Assembly (NCBI GenBank): GCA_947172415.1
Contig: OX359197.1
Coordinates: 5,705,673-5,769,672, forward strand
Source: Chondrosia reniformis
Lineage: Eukaryota; Porifera; Demospongiae; Chondrillida; Chondrillidae
Length of the DNA: 64,000 nt
Direction: 5' to 3'
This document shows positions 1 to 13,300 of this stretch, piece by piece. The notes beneath the pieces were generated by a model. The model searched no databases. It was not told the DNA's origin and worked only from the letters and a program-made list of their open reading frames with translations. Position numbers and translations under genes: made by a program. How positions within the stretch are numbered: position 1 is the first letter of the stretch; every line of letters begins with the position of its first letter.

Positions 1-60
1 ATACAGTTAGGCTTCTTTTCTTCCTTTCTCTATTGGACCATGTAATTTATACATACACAG

Positions 61-1947
61 CTTATCAAATACATCAAGCATAGCAAGAAGTCGCAGTTAC
101 TGGAGTTTAGAAACAAAAGTATGAAGTACCAACATGGGCCACTTTCGGGACATGAGACGGAACTCAGATCTGAGGTTAGGATCCTTTACTAACCTGTTAC
201 TCTCAGCCACTTAGTAGTTCCACTGAACCACTAATTTCTGCTCTGTGCTTTAGGATGTTGATGACGATATGCTCCCAGAAAAGGACCAGGTTCAAGTAAG
301 TACCTGCCCACAGCAAGCAAGAAACTTGCTTCAGCTGCACTCTATTTGTCTAAAGTCCACATTGATGCAATGTAGTAGAACATTTAGCCCTTGAAGATTT
401 GAATAAGTTTGACTACATACTTACAATATAAGAGTTTTAATACATTGCTACAATAGAGATGGATGGCTACATGTATGTAGGAGTCTCTCCTTTCAAACTG
501 CTTTTTACAGATTGCTCGTCTAGTTGATAAGATTCCTCAGCTCCTGCCAAGCTCTCAGGCAGCTGAACAGGAACCAGTGTCAGGAGTAGAAGTAATACAA
601 GAAGAAATGGAGGAGGAAATCCCTATTGATTATGAGGAGGAGGATCCTGGGTATCCTGATGTGCTACCTCCTTATGACAACTCGCATTTGCTCGGTTCCA
701 GTTGGCTTACATCACTTGACTTTGTTCGGATTGATGACCCTCCTGTTGAAGACATGGAAGTGTCTCAATCAGAAGACGCTGCATCACAACATACAAGTAC
801 CGATCCACAGGCTGCTGCCACTCCTGCATCTGCTTTGCAGTTAGGGGCTTTCCCTTCTGTGCTGCTGGCTGTTCCACCAGAACTTCAGTCTATATACACC
901 CCAAAGAAAGACCTGGCCGTCACTACACAAACCATTATTTCCTATTGTGAATACAAGATGGAACCTCCAAAGCCTTTCTCCCCTCTTGTACCAGCCTATC
1001 ATCCTACTTATCATTCAACACCTGGTGTCCATGGTAACCCCCTTCTTGGTTGTCCACCCCACTTCCCACCTCCTAATACCGTTGCCAACAGAGGGATGGC
1101 TCGACCAGTGTATTCTCAATACTTTGGTATTTCTGCTCCAAATGACCAAAAGTTGACCAGGAAGAAAAAGAAGAAAAGGAGTGTCCTGGAAAGGAAATTT
1201 GTCAAGCCCCTCCCACTTTCAGAATTCCACCAAAATGTGCTCGCTCGTGTAACATTTGTCTATGATTATTCTACCAAAAAGTTTGTGGCTTTTAAAGATC
1301 ATCTGACACCGCCCACTCCATACATACCCAGTTACACCTGCATGCCATCAGTGGCCCAGTACTCACAGACCACACCCACACTCTTGGAGGAGGGGCAAGT
1401 GGAGGTGGCTTCCACAAGCATATCTGATTCACCACTTTTGCATTCCTCACACCAGATCTTAATGGAACTGATTCAGCAGAGCACACTCTCAGAAGATGAG
1501 ATAATTGCTCGTTTAGCGCCTCTTTATGGATTAAGCTGCCCAAGCGAGTCCACAGAGATGATTGAAGTGGAGCAGGTAGACTTTGCGTCTGGTGGTCAGG
1601 AAATGATTGTGAATGAAGAAGGACTGAGTTCAGTGGAAGTGGACCAGCAAGATAAGGGAAGTGAAGATGCACCTCAGAGCAGGTCTCTGCCAGTTAGCCA
1701 CTACACTATATCACAGAACACCTCTGCAACAGATCAATACCCATCACCAATCCAAACACAGTTCACAAGTAACCAACAAGAGATGGTTGCTATTGTTTGT
1801 GATGAAGAAATGTCACAGTCAGTCACTCAATCAAGTGAAATAAAGACTTCGCGTAAGAGAGGTGTTTCTGCTCATCAGAGTCCCCAAGTCAGGTCATCTC
1901 CACGAGTGAAGCGCAAGAAAGTTCCCTTTAGTTTTCCTAACAATTGA
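61..1947 (+). CDS. Unrecognised, probably nuclear protein, C-terminal part (5' end outside window)
   Basis: Three exons join in one frame with phase-0 introns: 61-174, 254-295 and 511-1947. The stop is at 1945-1947. The first exon follows a CAG acceptor and is fully open, so the gene starts left of the window. I recognise no domain. The protein has a lysine-rich start (LIKYIKHSKKSQ), a strongly acidic stretch at 600-650, a basic KKKKKR cluster near 1170 and a basic C-terminus (RKRG...SPRVKRKK). The basic clusters look like nuclear localisation signals, so a nuclear role is my inference. The open frame extends back from the GTG at 577 to the acceptor at 511, so 577 is not a start. The stop lies about 160 bp upstream of an AATAAA signal. 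No function is claimed. Confidence 0.8.
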
Positions 1948-2108
1948 CCAGTAAATAACACTTGTGTAGCATGATGTTATGTTAACTTGTAATGTGTAGG
2001 TTGTATATCTTAACAGTCTATGCTTGCACTGCTCGAATTAATAGAATATTTTATTTGGTCTATGTATGCGTACACTATGTTGTAATTTTTATACGTAGTA
2101 CACTTGTT

Positions 2109-2114
2109 AATAAA
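2109..2114 (+). terminator. Polyadenylation signal AATAAA of the first gene
   Basis: Canonical AATAAA about 160 bp after the stop codon at 1947, followed by T/G-rich sequence. It fits as the cleavage/polyadenylation signal of the upstream gene. Confidence 0.6.
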
Positions 2115-2553
2115 ATTCATAGGTTTACTATAGAAACACGTGACCTCTGAATGCATGCTACGCCCATAAAATTTGCAGGGCGTGTTTGCTACGGGGAGCG
2201 AAGCCGCCTACAAGTTTATCTTGCTCGGTAAGTACATGAATGAATACCTCAGCTTCGGGTTTACATTGCTATGGTGACTGTGTGAATTGGTTTCTTTTAG
2301 ATACGAGTTTGCTACTGATCGGACGTCGTTTATACTGTAAGCAAGTAAGTTTGCTTGTATAATACCCTGATCGTAAAGTATTTACGTTTCTTAACACTGC
2401 CATATGTAAAGGTATTTTAAATTTCATAGCGGATAGCTCTTATTTAAACTAGCCGAATAAGTGTACCATAGCTTGATTCCAGTATAGTATACTGTACGTG
2501 TTTTGTAATAGGTTTATACAACTCCCACCTAAGCTGGTGGATCTTTCAGCAGA
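2115..2553 (+). promoter_or_regulatory. Short intergenic region and probable filamin 5' UTR exons
   Basis: About 440 bp separate the first gene's polyA signal from the filamin ATG. Possible 5' UTR splice sites are visible: a GTAAGT donor near 2227 and 2344, and a TTTTAG/AATAG acceptor near 2299 and 2511. This suggests a spliced leader exon. I see no TATA box at a convincing position. The exact transcription start is not determined. Confidence 0.3.
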
Positions 2554-4304
2554 ATGAATCCAGTCAAACAAGATTGGAAGGACATCCAAGAAAAAGCCTT
2601 CACAAATTGGACGAATAATGTTCTAAAGGAAGGAGGAGTAAAGTCGAAAAAAGGAGGCAAAGTATGTATTTGCTATTCCAATTGTGTATGGTCAACTTTT
2701 GTACACTTAAATTGAAATTACAAACTTAAGAGAGAACTAAGGATCTAAAGATCAAAGAAGAACTTTCAGAAAGATTTCAGGATCACTGATGAAATGTTGT
2801 ATTCCCAGAAACAGCTACATAGCCCAGTGGAGCAGAAGAATAAAAGAGAAGACTCTTGTATCCTCAGACAAAGCTCTCATTAGGTTTAATTCCCTACAGG
2901 TCTTTTACTGTAGAATAGATAAGGTATGTAGGAACATGATTACTCATGTTTCTTTATTTACTTTAATAGTTGCAAATTGATAGTCTGAAGGATGATCTCC
3001 AGGATGGGCTAGTCCTAATAGCTCTCCTGGAGACACTTGGCTCTCCAAAGAAGGTAGGACCTTACAACCGCAATCCAAGAATCAAGCCTCAGCTGATGGA
3101 GAACCTCACTGCCATTTTCAAATTTCTATCCAAGGAAAATATCAAAACTGTTGGCATTGGTAAGGAGATGCTTTTTGGTTGTAGTCACAGGAATGCACTC
3201 TGTTCTATTTATCCTTGCATTCATAATATGCTAACCATATGCAGGTTCAGGAAAATAATGAATGTTTTGATATCTCCTTCTTTGGCCTTTTAGGACCTGG
3301 AGATATTTTTGACAAAAATAAGAAATTGATCATGGGCTTGATTTGGACTCTGATTCGCTGCTATCAAATGAAGATGAAAAGTGGAGCTGGAATGAGCTCA
3401 AGTGCAGCCATCCTAAGTTGGGTGAATGCACAAATACCTGATCACAAAGTGGGAAATTTTAAGAAAGATTGGAATGATGGCATTGCCGTGTGCCATTTGG
3501 TTGGCAGACTCCGACCTGGATCAATACCAAACCTGGAAAATTTAAAATCCTCCAATGGATTGGAAAATTGCAAGCTTGGAATGAAAGTTGCTGAGTCTCA
3601 GCTAGGAATTCCTATGATTATTTCACCAGAAGACATGAACAATCCCAATGTAGATGATCTGTCTATCATGACCTATCTCTCATATTTCACTAAAGTAGGT
3701 AACAAGATTCTGCTAATGTGGATCCAAAGTCTCCTCCCTCAACAGAACATCACCAACCTCACCACTGATTGGAACAGTGGCATTAACCTGGCAGCATTGT
3801 TGAATGCCATCTCTCCTGGTCTTCTTCCTGATTGGCGGGAGTGGGACCCCCATCACGGCATTGACAACATCAGTAAGTGCATGAGCGTTGCCGAACAGGT
3901 CTTTGGTGTCAAATCTACTTTGAAACCGGTTGAAATGGCCAATCCGGACTCTGATGAACTACTGATTGCAGGCTACTTGATCGCCTTCATGATTGCTAGA
4001 CCTGTTGACACTACTCGTACCATCACAGCTTATGGCCCTGGTCTGAAGCACGCTTCAGTTGGCAAGGGAACATACTTTCATGTTGACATCTCCCGGGCTG
4101 GGGGAAAGGGCAACATTGAGGTCACTATTCAAAACAGTGTCGTGACTACCCAACAAGAACCAGGACAGGTTGGTCAAATAAGAGTCAATTTCACTCCACG
4201 TACGGGAGGCAAGATGCCCATTGAGGTACGATGGAATGGACAACACATTTTGGGAAGTCCCTACCATATTGATGTGCTGGATATGGAGACCCTATCTGTG
4301 GATG
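2554..4304 (+). CDS. FLN-like: Filamin exons 1-3: actin-binding triple CH module plus filamin repeat 1
   Basis: Exon 1 (2554-2661) encodes WKDIQEKAFTNW, the start of CH1. Exon 2 (2970-3159) carries DGLVLIALLE, the CH1 core. Exon 3 (3294-4304) completes CH1 and holds CH2, CH3 and the first Ig-like repeat (TAYGPGLKH...GSPYHIDVLD). Intron phases are 0, 1 and 1. CH1 and CH2 form the classic actin-binding pair. The third CH copy follows directly with no linker. The intron between exons 1 and 2 contains a dispersed repeat at about 2780-2920 that can look like a small ORF. Confidence 0.9.
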
Positions 4305-7300
4305 GTGAGCTTTGAAAAGCTACAAATTTTTCAACATTGATGTATTATTATAATATATAAATTTTTCCACTTTTGTAGGATACAAAACTGGTATGGCAAT
4401 AGCAGTTGATAAAAGTTTTTCTTTCTATGTAAGAGGGGTGACTGGTTCTCATGGCCTTGTTGCATCTGTGCGACATCCTGGAGGCAGTGATATTCCCAAG
4501 ATTATTCAAAGAGGCAAAGGGGACTTTGAAGTCAGCTATGTGCCAACAAGATTAGGCAACCTAGAATTTGACCTCCGCTTGGGGGAAATCCCCATATATG
4601 GATCTCCTTTTATGGTTGGCATAGTGGACCCTTCTCAATGTCAAATTGTGCTAACTGAACCCACAGAGACCAATACTCTACTAATGGGTAGACCGGCCCA
4701 CTTTCAAATCAAGGCCGATGATGTCAACATGAGGGGGTTAAGCATTGAGGTTCAGACTCCTATTGGATCCAAATATCTCCAACCTCTGTTGAAAAAGAAA
4801 GGACTATACACCACTACATACACCCCTGGAGAAATCGGAGAACATACTGTGATTGCTACCTGTGGCGGAGAACTGATTACCGGCAGTCCTTTAGCTCTGA
4901 ATGTTGTGTCATCAGGAAAATGTTCCTTTGTGACCCCTGTTCCTCGCTATATTGCTTTGGGTTTAACTACTACACTGAAGATAAGCACTAAGCAGGCAGG
5001 TAATGCAGAAGTAGTCTGCCAAAGTGGCAATCCCTCTGTCATATCTGCTCAGCTGAAGCCAGATGTTGGAGGACTCTATAATTTGATGCTTTCTCCAAAG
5101 TGTTTAGGAGAAGCTGAAATATTTGTTACATTTGCTGGTGTTCCACTGGAGCAAAGTCCCTTTCCTCTGGGTGTGGCTGACCCCACCCAATGTTCCTTAA
5201 CTGATCCCAATGTAGTTGACATAGCTGCAAGAGTGAAGCAAACCACAGAGTTCCTGGTTCATGTTGCAGCTGCTGGAAGGGGGGAGATGAAGGTCAAAGC
5301 TAAGGGTCCCAATAGCATAGTGGGAGGGGAGGTGAAGGATAACAGGGATGGAACCTATCGTGTGAGGGTGACCCCAACGGAAGAAGGTAAACACACTGTG
5401 GATGTGCTATGGTGCGGATTTCATATACCTGGGTCTCCATTCACCTGGAATGTCCTCAAGATGGTTCCCCTGAAAGCTTTCTCTCTCGAAGGAGAAGCCT
5501 TCAGGAATTGTGTTGCAGGTAGGGCAGCTAGTGGCCTTTTGAGAGCTCCTGAGCCAGGTCTGTTGCCACGGTTCTCCATCAGAATTGAGGGAGAAGGGCT
5601 TTATTGTAACAAACTGAGTGCTACCCAGTCCATCCAGAAGGGTGAAATTCAGTGTGTTATCCAAGATAATGGTGACTGCACTTATTATGTGAGCTACTTT
5701 ATTCCTAAGCCAGGCAAATTTGCTTTCAGTATTATGGTAGAAGGACAAAATATTCCACTCAGTCCATTCCAAATCGTGGCCCATCCTCCCCCTGATGCAG
5801 AGGGATGTCACATGATTGGAGAGATGCTTGAGCCTAACAAATATTTCAGCATTCAGAAGCCTATAGAATTCAAGCTTGATGTCACATATGGAGGAGCAGG
5901 CCAGCTGGTAGTGAAAGGTAAAGACCCAATGGGCAAAGAAGAACCTCTATACACCAGCTTTGAAACTTATGGAACACAGAAACTGTACACCATAAGATTT
6001 GCCCCAAGGACCATTGGTAATTACACCTGTGAGTTGTTCTGGGATAACACCCCGGTACGAGGTAGTCCTTACACCTTTCGGGTTGTGGATCCGATGCAGT
6101 GCAAGCTAACCGGTCTGCCCCACTACGACTACTTAGGTAGAGTTAATAATGCTATCGAGTTCTTCTGTGACACCAGAAATGCGGGGATGGGTGCTCCTTA
6201 TACTGTGGTAGTGGAACACAGGGACAAACAGGAGGACCACTTTGAGATTAGCCCTGCAGGTGAGATCGGTGTCTTCAAGGCATCATATGTACCAAAGTCT
6301 TCAGGATTCATAACTGTCATTCCAAGATATAACAATGATCCGCTTTTGTATGAATCTCTTAAGTTGGAAGTGGTCAATCCTTCTCACTACACTGTCACTC
6401 CTCCTGCAACAATGGGCAAACTGAAAGAATATGTAAAGTTTCCCATTGAAGGCATCACCAAGGAAACAAAGCCATTGACACTCAAAGCGACTCATCCTAA
6501 CCACAATGCAACAGTCAAAACTGATCCAAAGGGAGAACTGCAAATTGGCCGCTTTACACCAAAGTACACGGGTACTTATTTAGTGGAAGTGATGATTGCT
6601 GGTGGACACATCACAAACAGTCCTTTCCAAGTAGACATCTGTGATCCGGTATCTTGCAAGATCATTGGAGGCTTTCCATCAGTTCTTCTTGTCGGTGTTC
6701 CTCAGATTGTCACCTTTAATTGCAATAATGCAGGACCCGGAAAGCTGTCAGTCCAAGCTGAATGTTCATCAGGTCCTTTGACCATTGAGTCAGAGATCAT
6801 TCCAAAGGAAGATGGAGTTTTTGATATCAGATTTGAAAGCAGCAGCATCAGCAATAATAAGGTCACCATCAAATGGGGTGATTTTGTCATTTGTAACAGT
6901 CCCTTCCCACTCAATGTGGTTGATACAAGCAATGTGACCTTCAAGTGCCCCAACCTGAGGAATAATTCATTTGCCTACACATCAGAGGTCTTTGAAATCT
7001 GGATGGATTCAGCTCAGTCTGGTGGTGTGAAACCTGAAGTGGTTGCACGAGGTCCAAGGGATCAGTATTCTGTGAAGATCAAGGCAGGAAAAGCTAACAA
7101 CTACATCGCCTCCTTTACACCTTGGCAGGTTGGAGAGAACTCTGTGGAGATTTTAATTGGTGGAAAGACGGTTGTCAATACACCCTTTACCTTTGACAGC
7201 GTCAAAAGAATTGATCCGCGTTTGGTCCAAGTGAATGGCCAATCTCTAAAACGCTGTGTTTCTCAGAAAAAGCAAGAGCTCTCCATCGTTACTCCTGAGC

Positions 7301-10300
7301 AAGGATTACTTGAAAGGTAAGCTGAGTCCCATTAAGTTATGACCACAAATTTTATTTTAAAATGGTTTCAAAAGCTTTCTCATTATATAGAAGTACGTAC
7401 TTAGTACAGTTGCCCCATTTGTATTACTGATACTTCTAAATTAGTATATTTTTAGTTTTACTATTAATGTATTTGTAACGACAGTTTACTTATATAAAAT
7501 ATTTCACTGGCTTTTTTATCATATATACTAAACCAGCCTATTTACAGTGGGTCTCGAAATATGATACTCATTAGTTTTACAGTAATTGCATTCATACGTA
7601 GTTCCAGCTTGTTGCTAAAAATAGTAACAAAATCTCTTCCCTTTTCTGTTTGCAGTGGGAGGTTGGTGGCGTCCATTGCTCCTCTCAGCAAAGCAAAGAC
7701 CACGTTAGATGTAGATTATGAGCTGGTGGACAACAATAATGGCAACTATATCCTCACTTTCACGGTGCCTGAGATTGCATCATACGTCCTAAAGATTACT
7801 ATTGATGAACAGTCCTTAAAGGGTAGTCCCTTTACACTCAAAGGTCTACCACCTCCGTCCACAGACAAGATCAAGCTGATTGGTGTCATTAATGACAAGA
7901 ATGCTGCCTTCAAAGTCGGACAGGCTGTAGAGTTTCAAATTGATGTGACAGATGCTGGCATTGGCGATCTTGCTGTCACAGTTACAGATGACTACGGAAA
8001 TGAAGAAATAGTAGACATTCAGGAAATTAAAAAAGGAGGCAAGCGAACTGTCTACAATGTCAGATTCTTCCCGAGGGCTCTTGGTCGTTACACCGTGGTT
8101 GCTACGTGGGGAGATGTCCCACTACCCAGAAGTCCTTACACAGTGTACATCTGTGATCCTAGTAAGTGCATCTTCACTGAACTACCTGACCCACTTCGAA
8201 TTACTCCCATGCTTAATCAGCCTTTTACAATAACCTGTGACACTCGTGAAGGAGGCAAGGGACAATTTAAGTCCTTTATCAAGTACAAGAATGGAGATGT
8301 AGAGGATTTGGAGATCATTGAAGGAGAGGGAGAGAGGGAAGGTGTCTACACCATCTCTGTTGTTTCTCGTAGACTTGGTGAGATACAGGTTCATGCATTG
8401 TTCAATGGCTTCCCACTGCTTAATCCGCCTTGGACTGATGATGTAGCTGATCCAGGAGGATTTAGTGTGATACCACCCATGGGAATCTGGAAGAGACATG
8501 CTTATGTCAAATTCAATGTCTTTGGGATACAACCTACCACACGTAATGTTGTGGTCAAAGCCTATCACCCAGAGCATGATGCAGTAGTTACCATGGAGTT
8601 TGCTGAGGGTCATGGCATTGCACAATTTACACCCAAATACATTGGAGACTACACAATAGAGGCCTACTGTGCAGGGGCTCCCATGGGGGGATCCCCCTTT
8701 GCAGTCCCTGTATGTGATCCAGCTGGCTGCCGAATTGTGGGAGAAGTGCCGGAAATCCTGATAAGTGGTAGAGAAATTCGTTTCATTGTAGATGGTGAGG
8801 ATGCTGGTCCAGGTGAGCTGTCTGTCTCGTCCCAGATCTACAGTGGGTATGACCCGATAACAGTGGCCTTGGAACGCAAGTCTGACGTATCCTACACCGT
8901 TATCATGAACCCTCATGATGTTGGTATGGCCAAGGTCACTCTAAAGTGGTCTAATTTCAATCTGCCACAGTTTCCCCTGGATGTAAAAATCATTGACGTT
9001 GACAGATGCACAATCAGTCTTCCCCAAATGATCAACAACAATTTCCTAAGTGGTGAGACTTTTGAGGTCAGTATTGATGCAAGGGAGGTTGGGAGTGTGG
9101 CTCCTGAAGTTAATCTCCTGGGACCTCAAGGACCCTATCAGGGTAGTCTGATTGATCACAAAAATGGGACATTCACTGCCTCATTCATTCCGTGGCAAGA
9201 AGACAGGCTCTCCAAAACAAGCAAACACCGCTTGGAGATCCTTTTTGCCGGAGTTCTTGTGTCTTCCTGTCCTTTCGAGTTCAATGTGGTCAGGCCCTTG
9301 GATGTCAGCAAAATGGGTATCAACCCTTCTCAGCTTGGTAATGTTGTAGCTGGTCAGAGGACTAATATCCTACTGGTCTGCCACGAAACTGGACTCCTAG
9401 AAAGAGGAGCAATAGTCTTTAGTGCCAAACCTTTGGAGCTTGACAACCCTGTACCCGCCGCTATGGAGCCGATTGAAATTACCATAAAAGACAACGGCAA
9501 TGGCACATATACCGGTTACTTTACCCTTCCATTTGCTGGCACGTACACATTTGAGTGCTTTGTAGATGGCAAACATGTAAATGGAAGTCCCTGTACTGTG
9601 TTTTGCCAGCGTGGCCCCGAGACCGAAAACGTGAAGGTTTCTGGTATAGTTCTAGACAGTACAACTGCCATTACATTGAAGAATGTAATAGAGTTCATTC
9701 TTGACATAGAAGATGCTGGATTTGGTCAACTTACTGTATCAGCTGAGGACCACAACAGCACCCAAACTGCTGTTTATACCAAAGATGGGGTTACCAACAA
9801 GAGAAAGATCCGAAAGGTCCGCATTGACATAACTCATGTTGCCACATATTCAGTTGGAATATTCTGGGGAGGAGAGCACGTCCAAGGTAGTCCCTTCAAA
9901 TTTGATGTGGTCAGTCCTGAAGACACTGTAGTGAACGGACTACCACTGCCCAACAATGGAACCATTGCTCTCGGTCATCCCATCTCATTCGCCATTGACA
10001 CACTGAATGGAGGGAATGTGGAGCCTGAAGTTATTGTAACTACAGCCGGAGAACAGGGAGAGGTCATGCAAAGCTTTTCTCGTGAGGGAACAATCTACTT
10101 TTACAAGTTGGAGACACTTCAAATTGGCACAATTATCATAACCATCAAAATGGGTGGAATTCCAGTTCCAGGGTCGCCGTTCAGATGCATTATTGTGGAC
10201 CCTAGCATGTATGGTATCACAGGAATAGACCTCAGCAAAAAAGCAGCCTTGATTAACCAACCAGTCAATTTTGGAGTCAAAGGTGCTTTCTCTGATAACC

Positions 10301-13300
10301 TGAAGATGCAGGCATTGGCTCATGGGCCAGGTGCTACCATTGACATTGAGAGCATCAAGCAGAGTGATAACTATTACCAATCTTCCTTCACACCAGTGGA
10401 GCCTGGTGTATATAATGTGTTTGTGGAATATGGAGGTGATGGAGTGGCTGGGAGTCCATTTCCTGTGCCTGTGGTTGATCCAAGCAGGGTGGAAATTCTC
10501 GGAACGATTCCAAGCTACTTTCATGTGAGTGAAGATGAAGAGATGGTGATTAAGGTGCGTGGGGCTGGCCAGGGAGATGTAAGGATCTTGATCAATGGAC
10601 TCGTCAACAGCCCACTCATGTCTACCATCCTTGAAGACAGGGGACAGGATACCTATAGTATTGTATTTAAGCCCAAGCAAGTTGGAACTGCCAAAGTTGA
10701 TATCCAATATGGTGGCTACACCATCCCTCAATGTCCCTTTTCTCTGGAGATCTTGAACTCTGCCCTCTGTGTTGTGAACTGCGAGGTATTCAAGGAATGT
10801 AAAAGTGTCATAGGAGACCCCATTCAGATGCAAATTGTCTGTGAGGCCGCTGGTAAGGGAGAACTAGAAATCAGAGCAAAGGGAAGAGCAGCCCAATCCT
10901 TGATCACACTCACAAAGGAGGAAGATGAAGTGACATATAACGGAGAGTTTATCCCCTGGGAGACAGGTGAACACACAGTTGAGATACTGTGGGGCACAAG
11001 ACATGTTCCTGGCAGCCCTTTCCTTATTGTCATCACCATGTCAGACACTGAAACTGTGAAGGCTACAGGAGAAGGCTTGATTAGTGCTGTAGCAGGTGAA
11101 GAGGCCATGTTCACAGTTCTTACTAACGAAATTGGATTGGCTGATAAAGGGTTGCTAAGCGTTACTGTTAAGGGCATCCAGAAAATGGCTGCGGTTACCA
11201 TCAAGGATAACAATGATGGCACCTATGCAGTTACCTATGTTGCACCCTCACCTGGTGCCTATATAGTAGGAATTTTCTACCGCAATAAATCAATTAAAGG
11301 ATCACCTTTCAAGATAAATGTGGAGTCTTGTGAACCAAAGAACGTGGTGGTGTATGGTCCAGCCATGCACCCGAACTCCATCCATATATCTGGGGTCCCG
11401 CTGGAGTTGTATGTAGATGCCACAAAAGCTGGAGCTGGTAAGCTCCAGGTAGCCATTCGTGGACCGAATGACTACAGACCAAAGGTTTACGAGACTAAGG
11501 ACTCTCACGGTGTGTACTCTCTGAAGTTTGATGCACTGGTGTCTGGTAGATACCTCGTGTTTGTGTTGTGGTCCAAAGTGCAAGTCCCAAACAGTCCTTT
11601 CAAACTGAAGGTTTACCCTGCCCCTGATGCCTCAAAGGTGACTGCCTACGGTCCTGGTTTAGAGGATGGGTTGCTCGGCACCGATGGAGAATTCTTTATA
11701 GAGACAAGGGAAGCTGGAATTGGATCCCTTTCCATTCGTGTGCATGGTTTGAAGGATGGGTTCAAGGTGGATGCTCAACCTTTGCCGGATGATTCTCGAA
11801 CCCTGTCTTGCACATACTCACCTCTTCGAGCTGGAGAATATGTCATCTTCATTAGATGGTCAGGACACCACATTCCTGGCTCCCCTTTCAGAGTTAGAAT
11901 TTTCAAGCCGAAACAGAAGCGCGGAGAGGTACCTTCATCGGACGAGGAATCTGAGGTTGTCAATCCACTGACAGCAGAAATCATTGCAGCAAAGGGTAGC
12001 AATGTGATGTCAGTCCTGCAACCTGTGGGTGTGGGAGTGTTAGACCCCACCCTTCCGGAAGATGTAGCTTATTTGGGTAAGAAGAAACTTCCCAAAGAAG
12101 GACGAACCAAGAAAAAGGTTGTCCGCAAGTCATCAAGCAAAGGAGAACTGAAGCAAGTCACAACTGTAAAAAGTGGCCAACAATCTTACACTGGTCCAGT
12201 GGACCATCAAATGCTCATCCATAAGCATCAGACTATGACAGTCACAGGAGGCGGGGAAGCTCAAAAGCATCAGACTATGACGATCACAGAAGAAGGGGAA
12301 GCTGGTCTACAGTATAATGTGGAAGTACAGGGCAGGCAAGCTGTTCTGACAGAACAGGATATGGTCCAACAGGAAGCTATACAACAGGAAGTATTGGCAG
12401 AAATTCACCAACAGGAGGTGAGATATTACATGTACCAGCCAGATCATGTCGATTACATACATACAGCTGTTATTAATCCTCGGCAAGCATGCACCAGAGA
12501 AATTCCAGTACTCAGTCTCTGTGTGTGTGTGTGTTACCATGGTTTTAGTGCACAGGTTCAAAAATGGTATGTATATACCAGTAGGTAATTATTATGAAAA
12601 TATACTTCCTTTGAATGATACGTTTAGTTTTTGTTTGTTTTCATTATCCAGCCACCTAAGAAGAAGACAAGCTTCTTTGGACGCCTTTTTAGCAAGAAGA
12701 AGAGCAAGCAGCCAGATGGCATTAGTGAGGAACCCTTGGGGAGTCAGGCAATCATTGCTGAGCAGAAAGATGAGATGGAGACCAAGGTATGTGTATACAT
12801 GTGTGTGTAATAAAGATAAAGCTTTTATCTGACCAGTAGCATCCATGAATTATAATGTATGTAGCTGCCTTATTCACGGTAAGTAAACAAAAAATAAAAA
12901 CTTCCTACTATCCAGTGTCTTGATTTTTAAGTAACTAATAATGCTATCTTTATCAGTAATTGTTTGAATATCTGTAGAAGGTGATTACTATAGCTTATTC
13001 TGGTGATCAACCACCTGAATTGGATCAACTTGTGAGAGACGGACAGATATCTAGTGACATGTTAAAGGTGGCGGAAGTCAGATTTGTCCGTGATGATACA
13101 CTACAAGGGAGTACTGATCAGGCATCACCTACTGACTCCATTCCTGTGGCTCCGCCCCCTGCCTATCAACGAACTAGAGGTGAAACCCAGAATGTGGAAG
13201 CTAATGCAGACATGCAACTGGAAGTAGTTCAGGATAGTGCATATCAGGTTGGGAAGGCAGATGCTACAGTTGTGGAAGAGCAAGTTCAAGTGAGCTTGGA

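Noticed and set aside
2970..3293. 107-codon ORF read as an independent gene
   Set aside because: It is filamin exon 2 read through its donor at 3160 into the intron.
8182..8916. Minus-strand 244-codon ORF and several others inside filamin
   Set aside because: Antisense shadows of filamin repeats, with no recognisable domain or splice logic.
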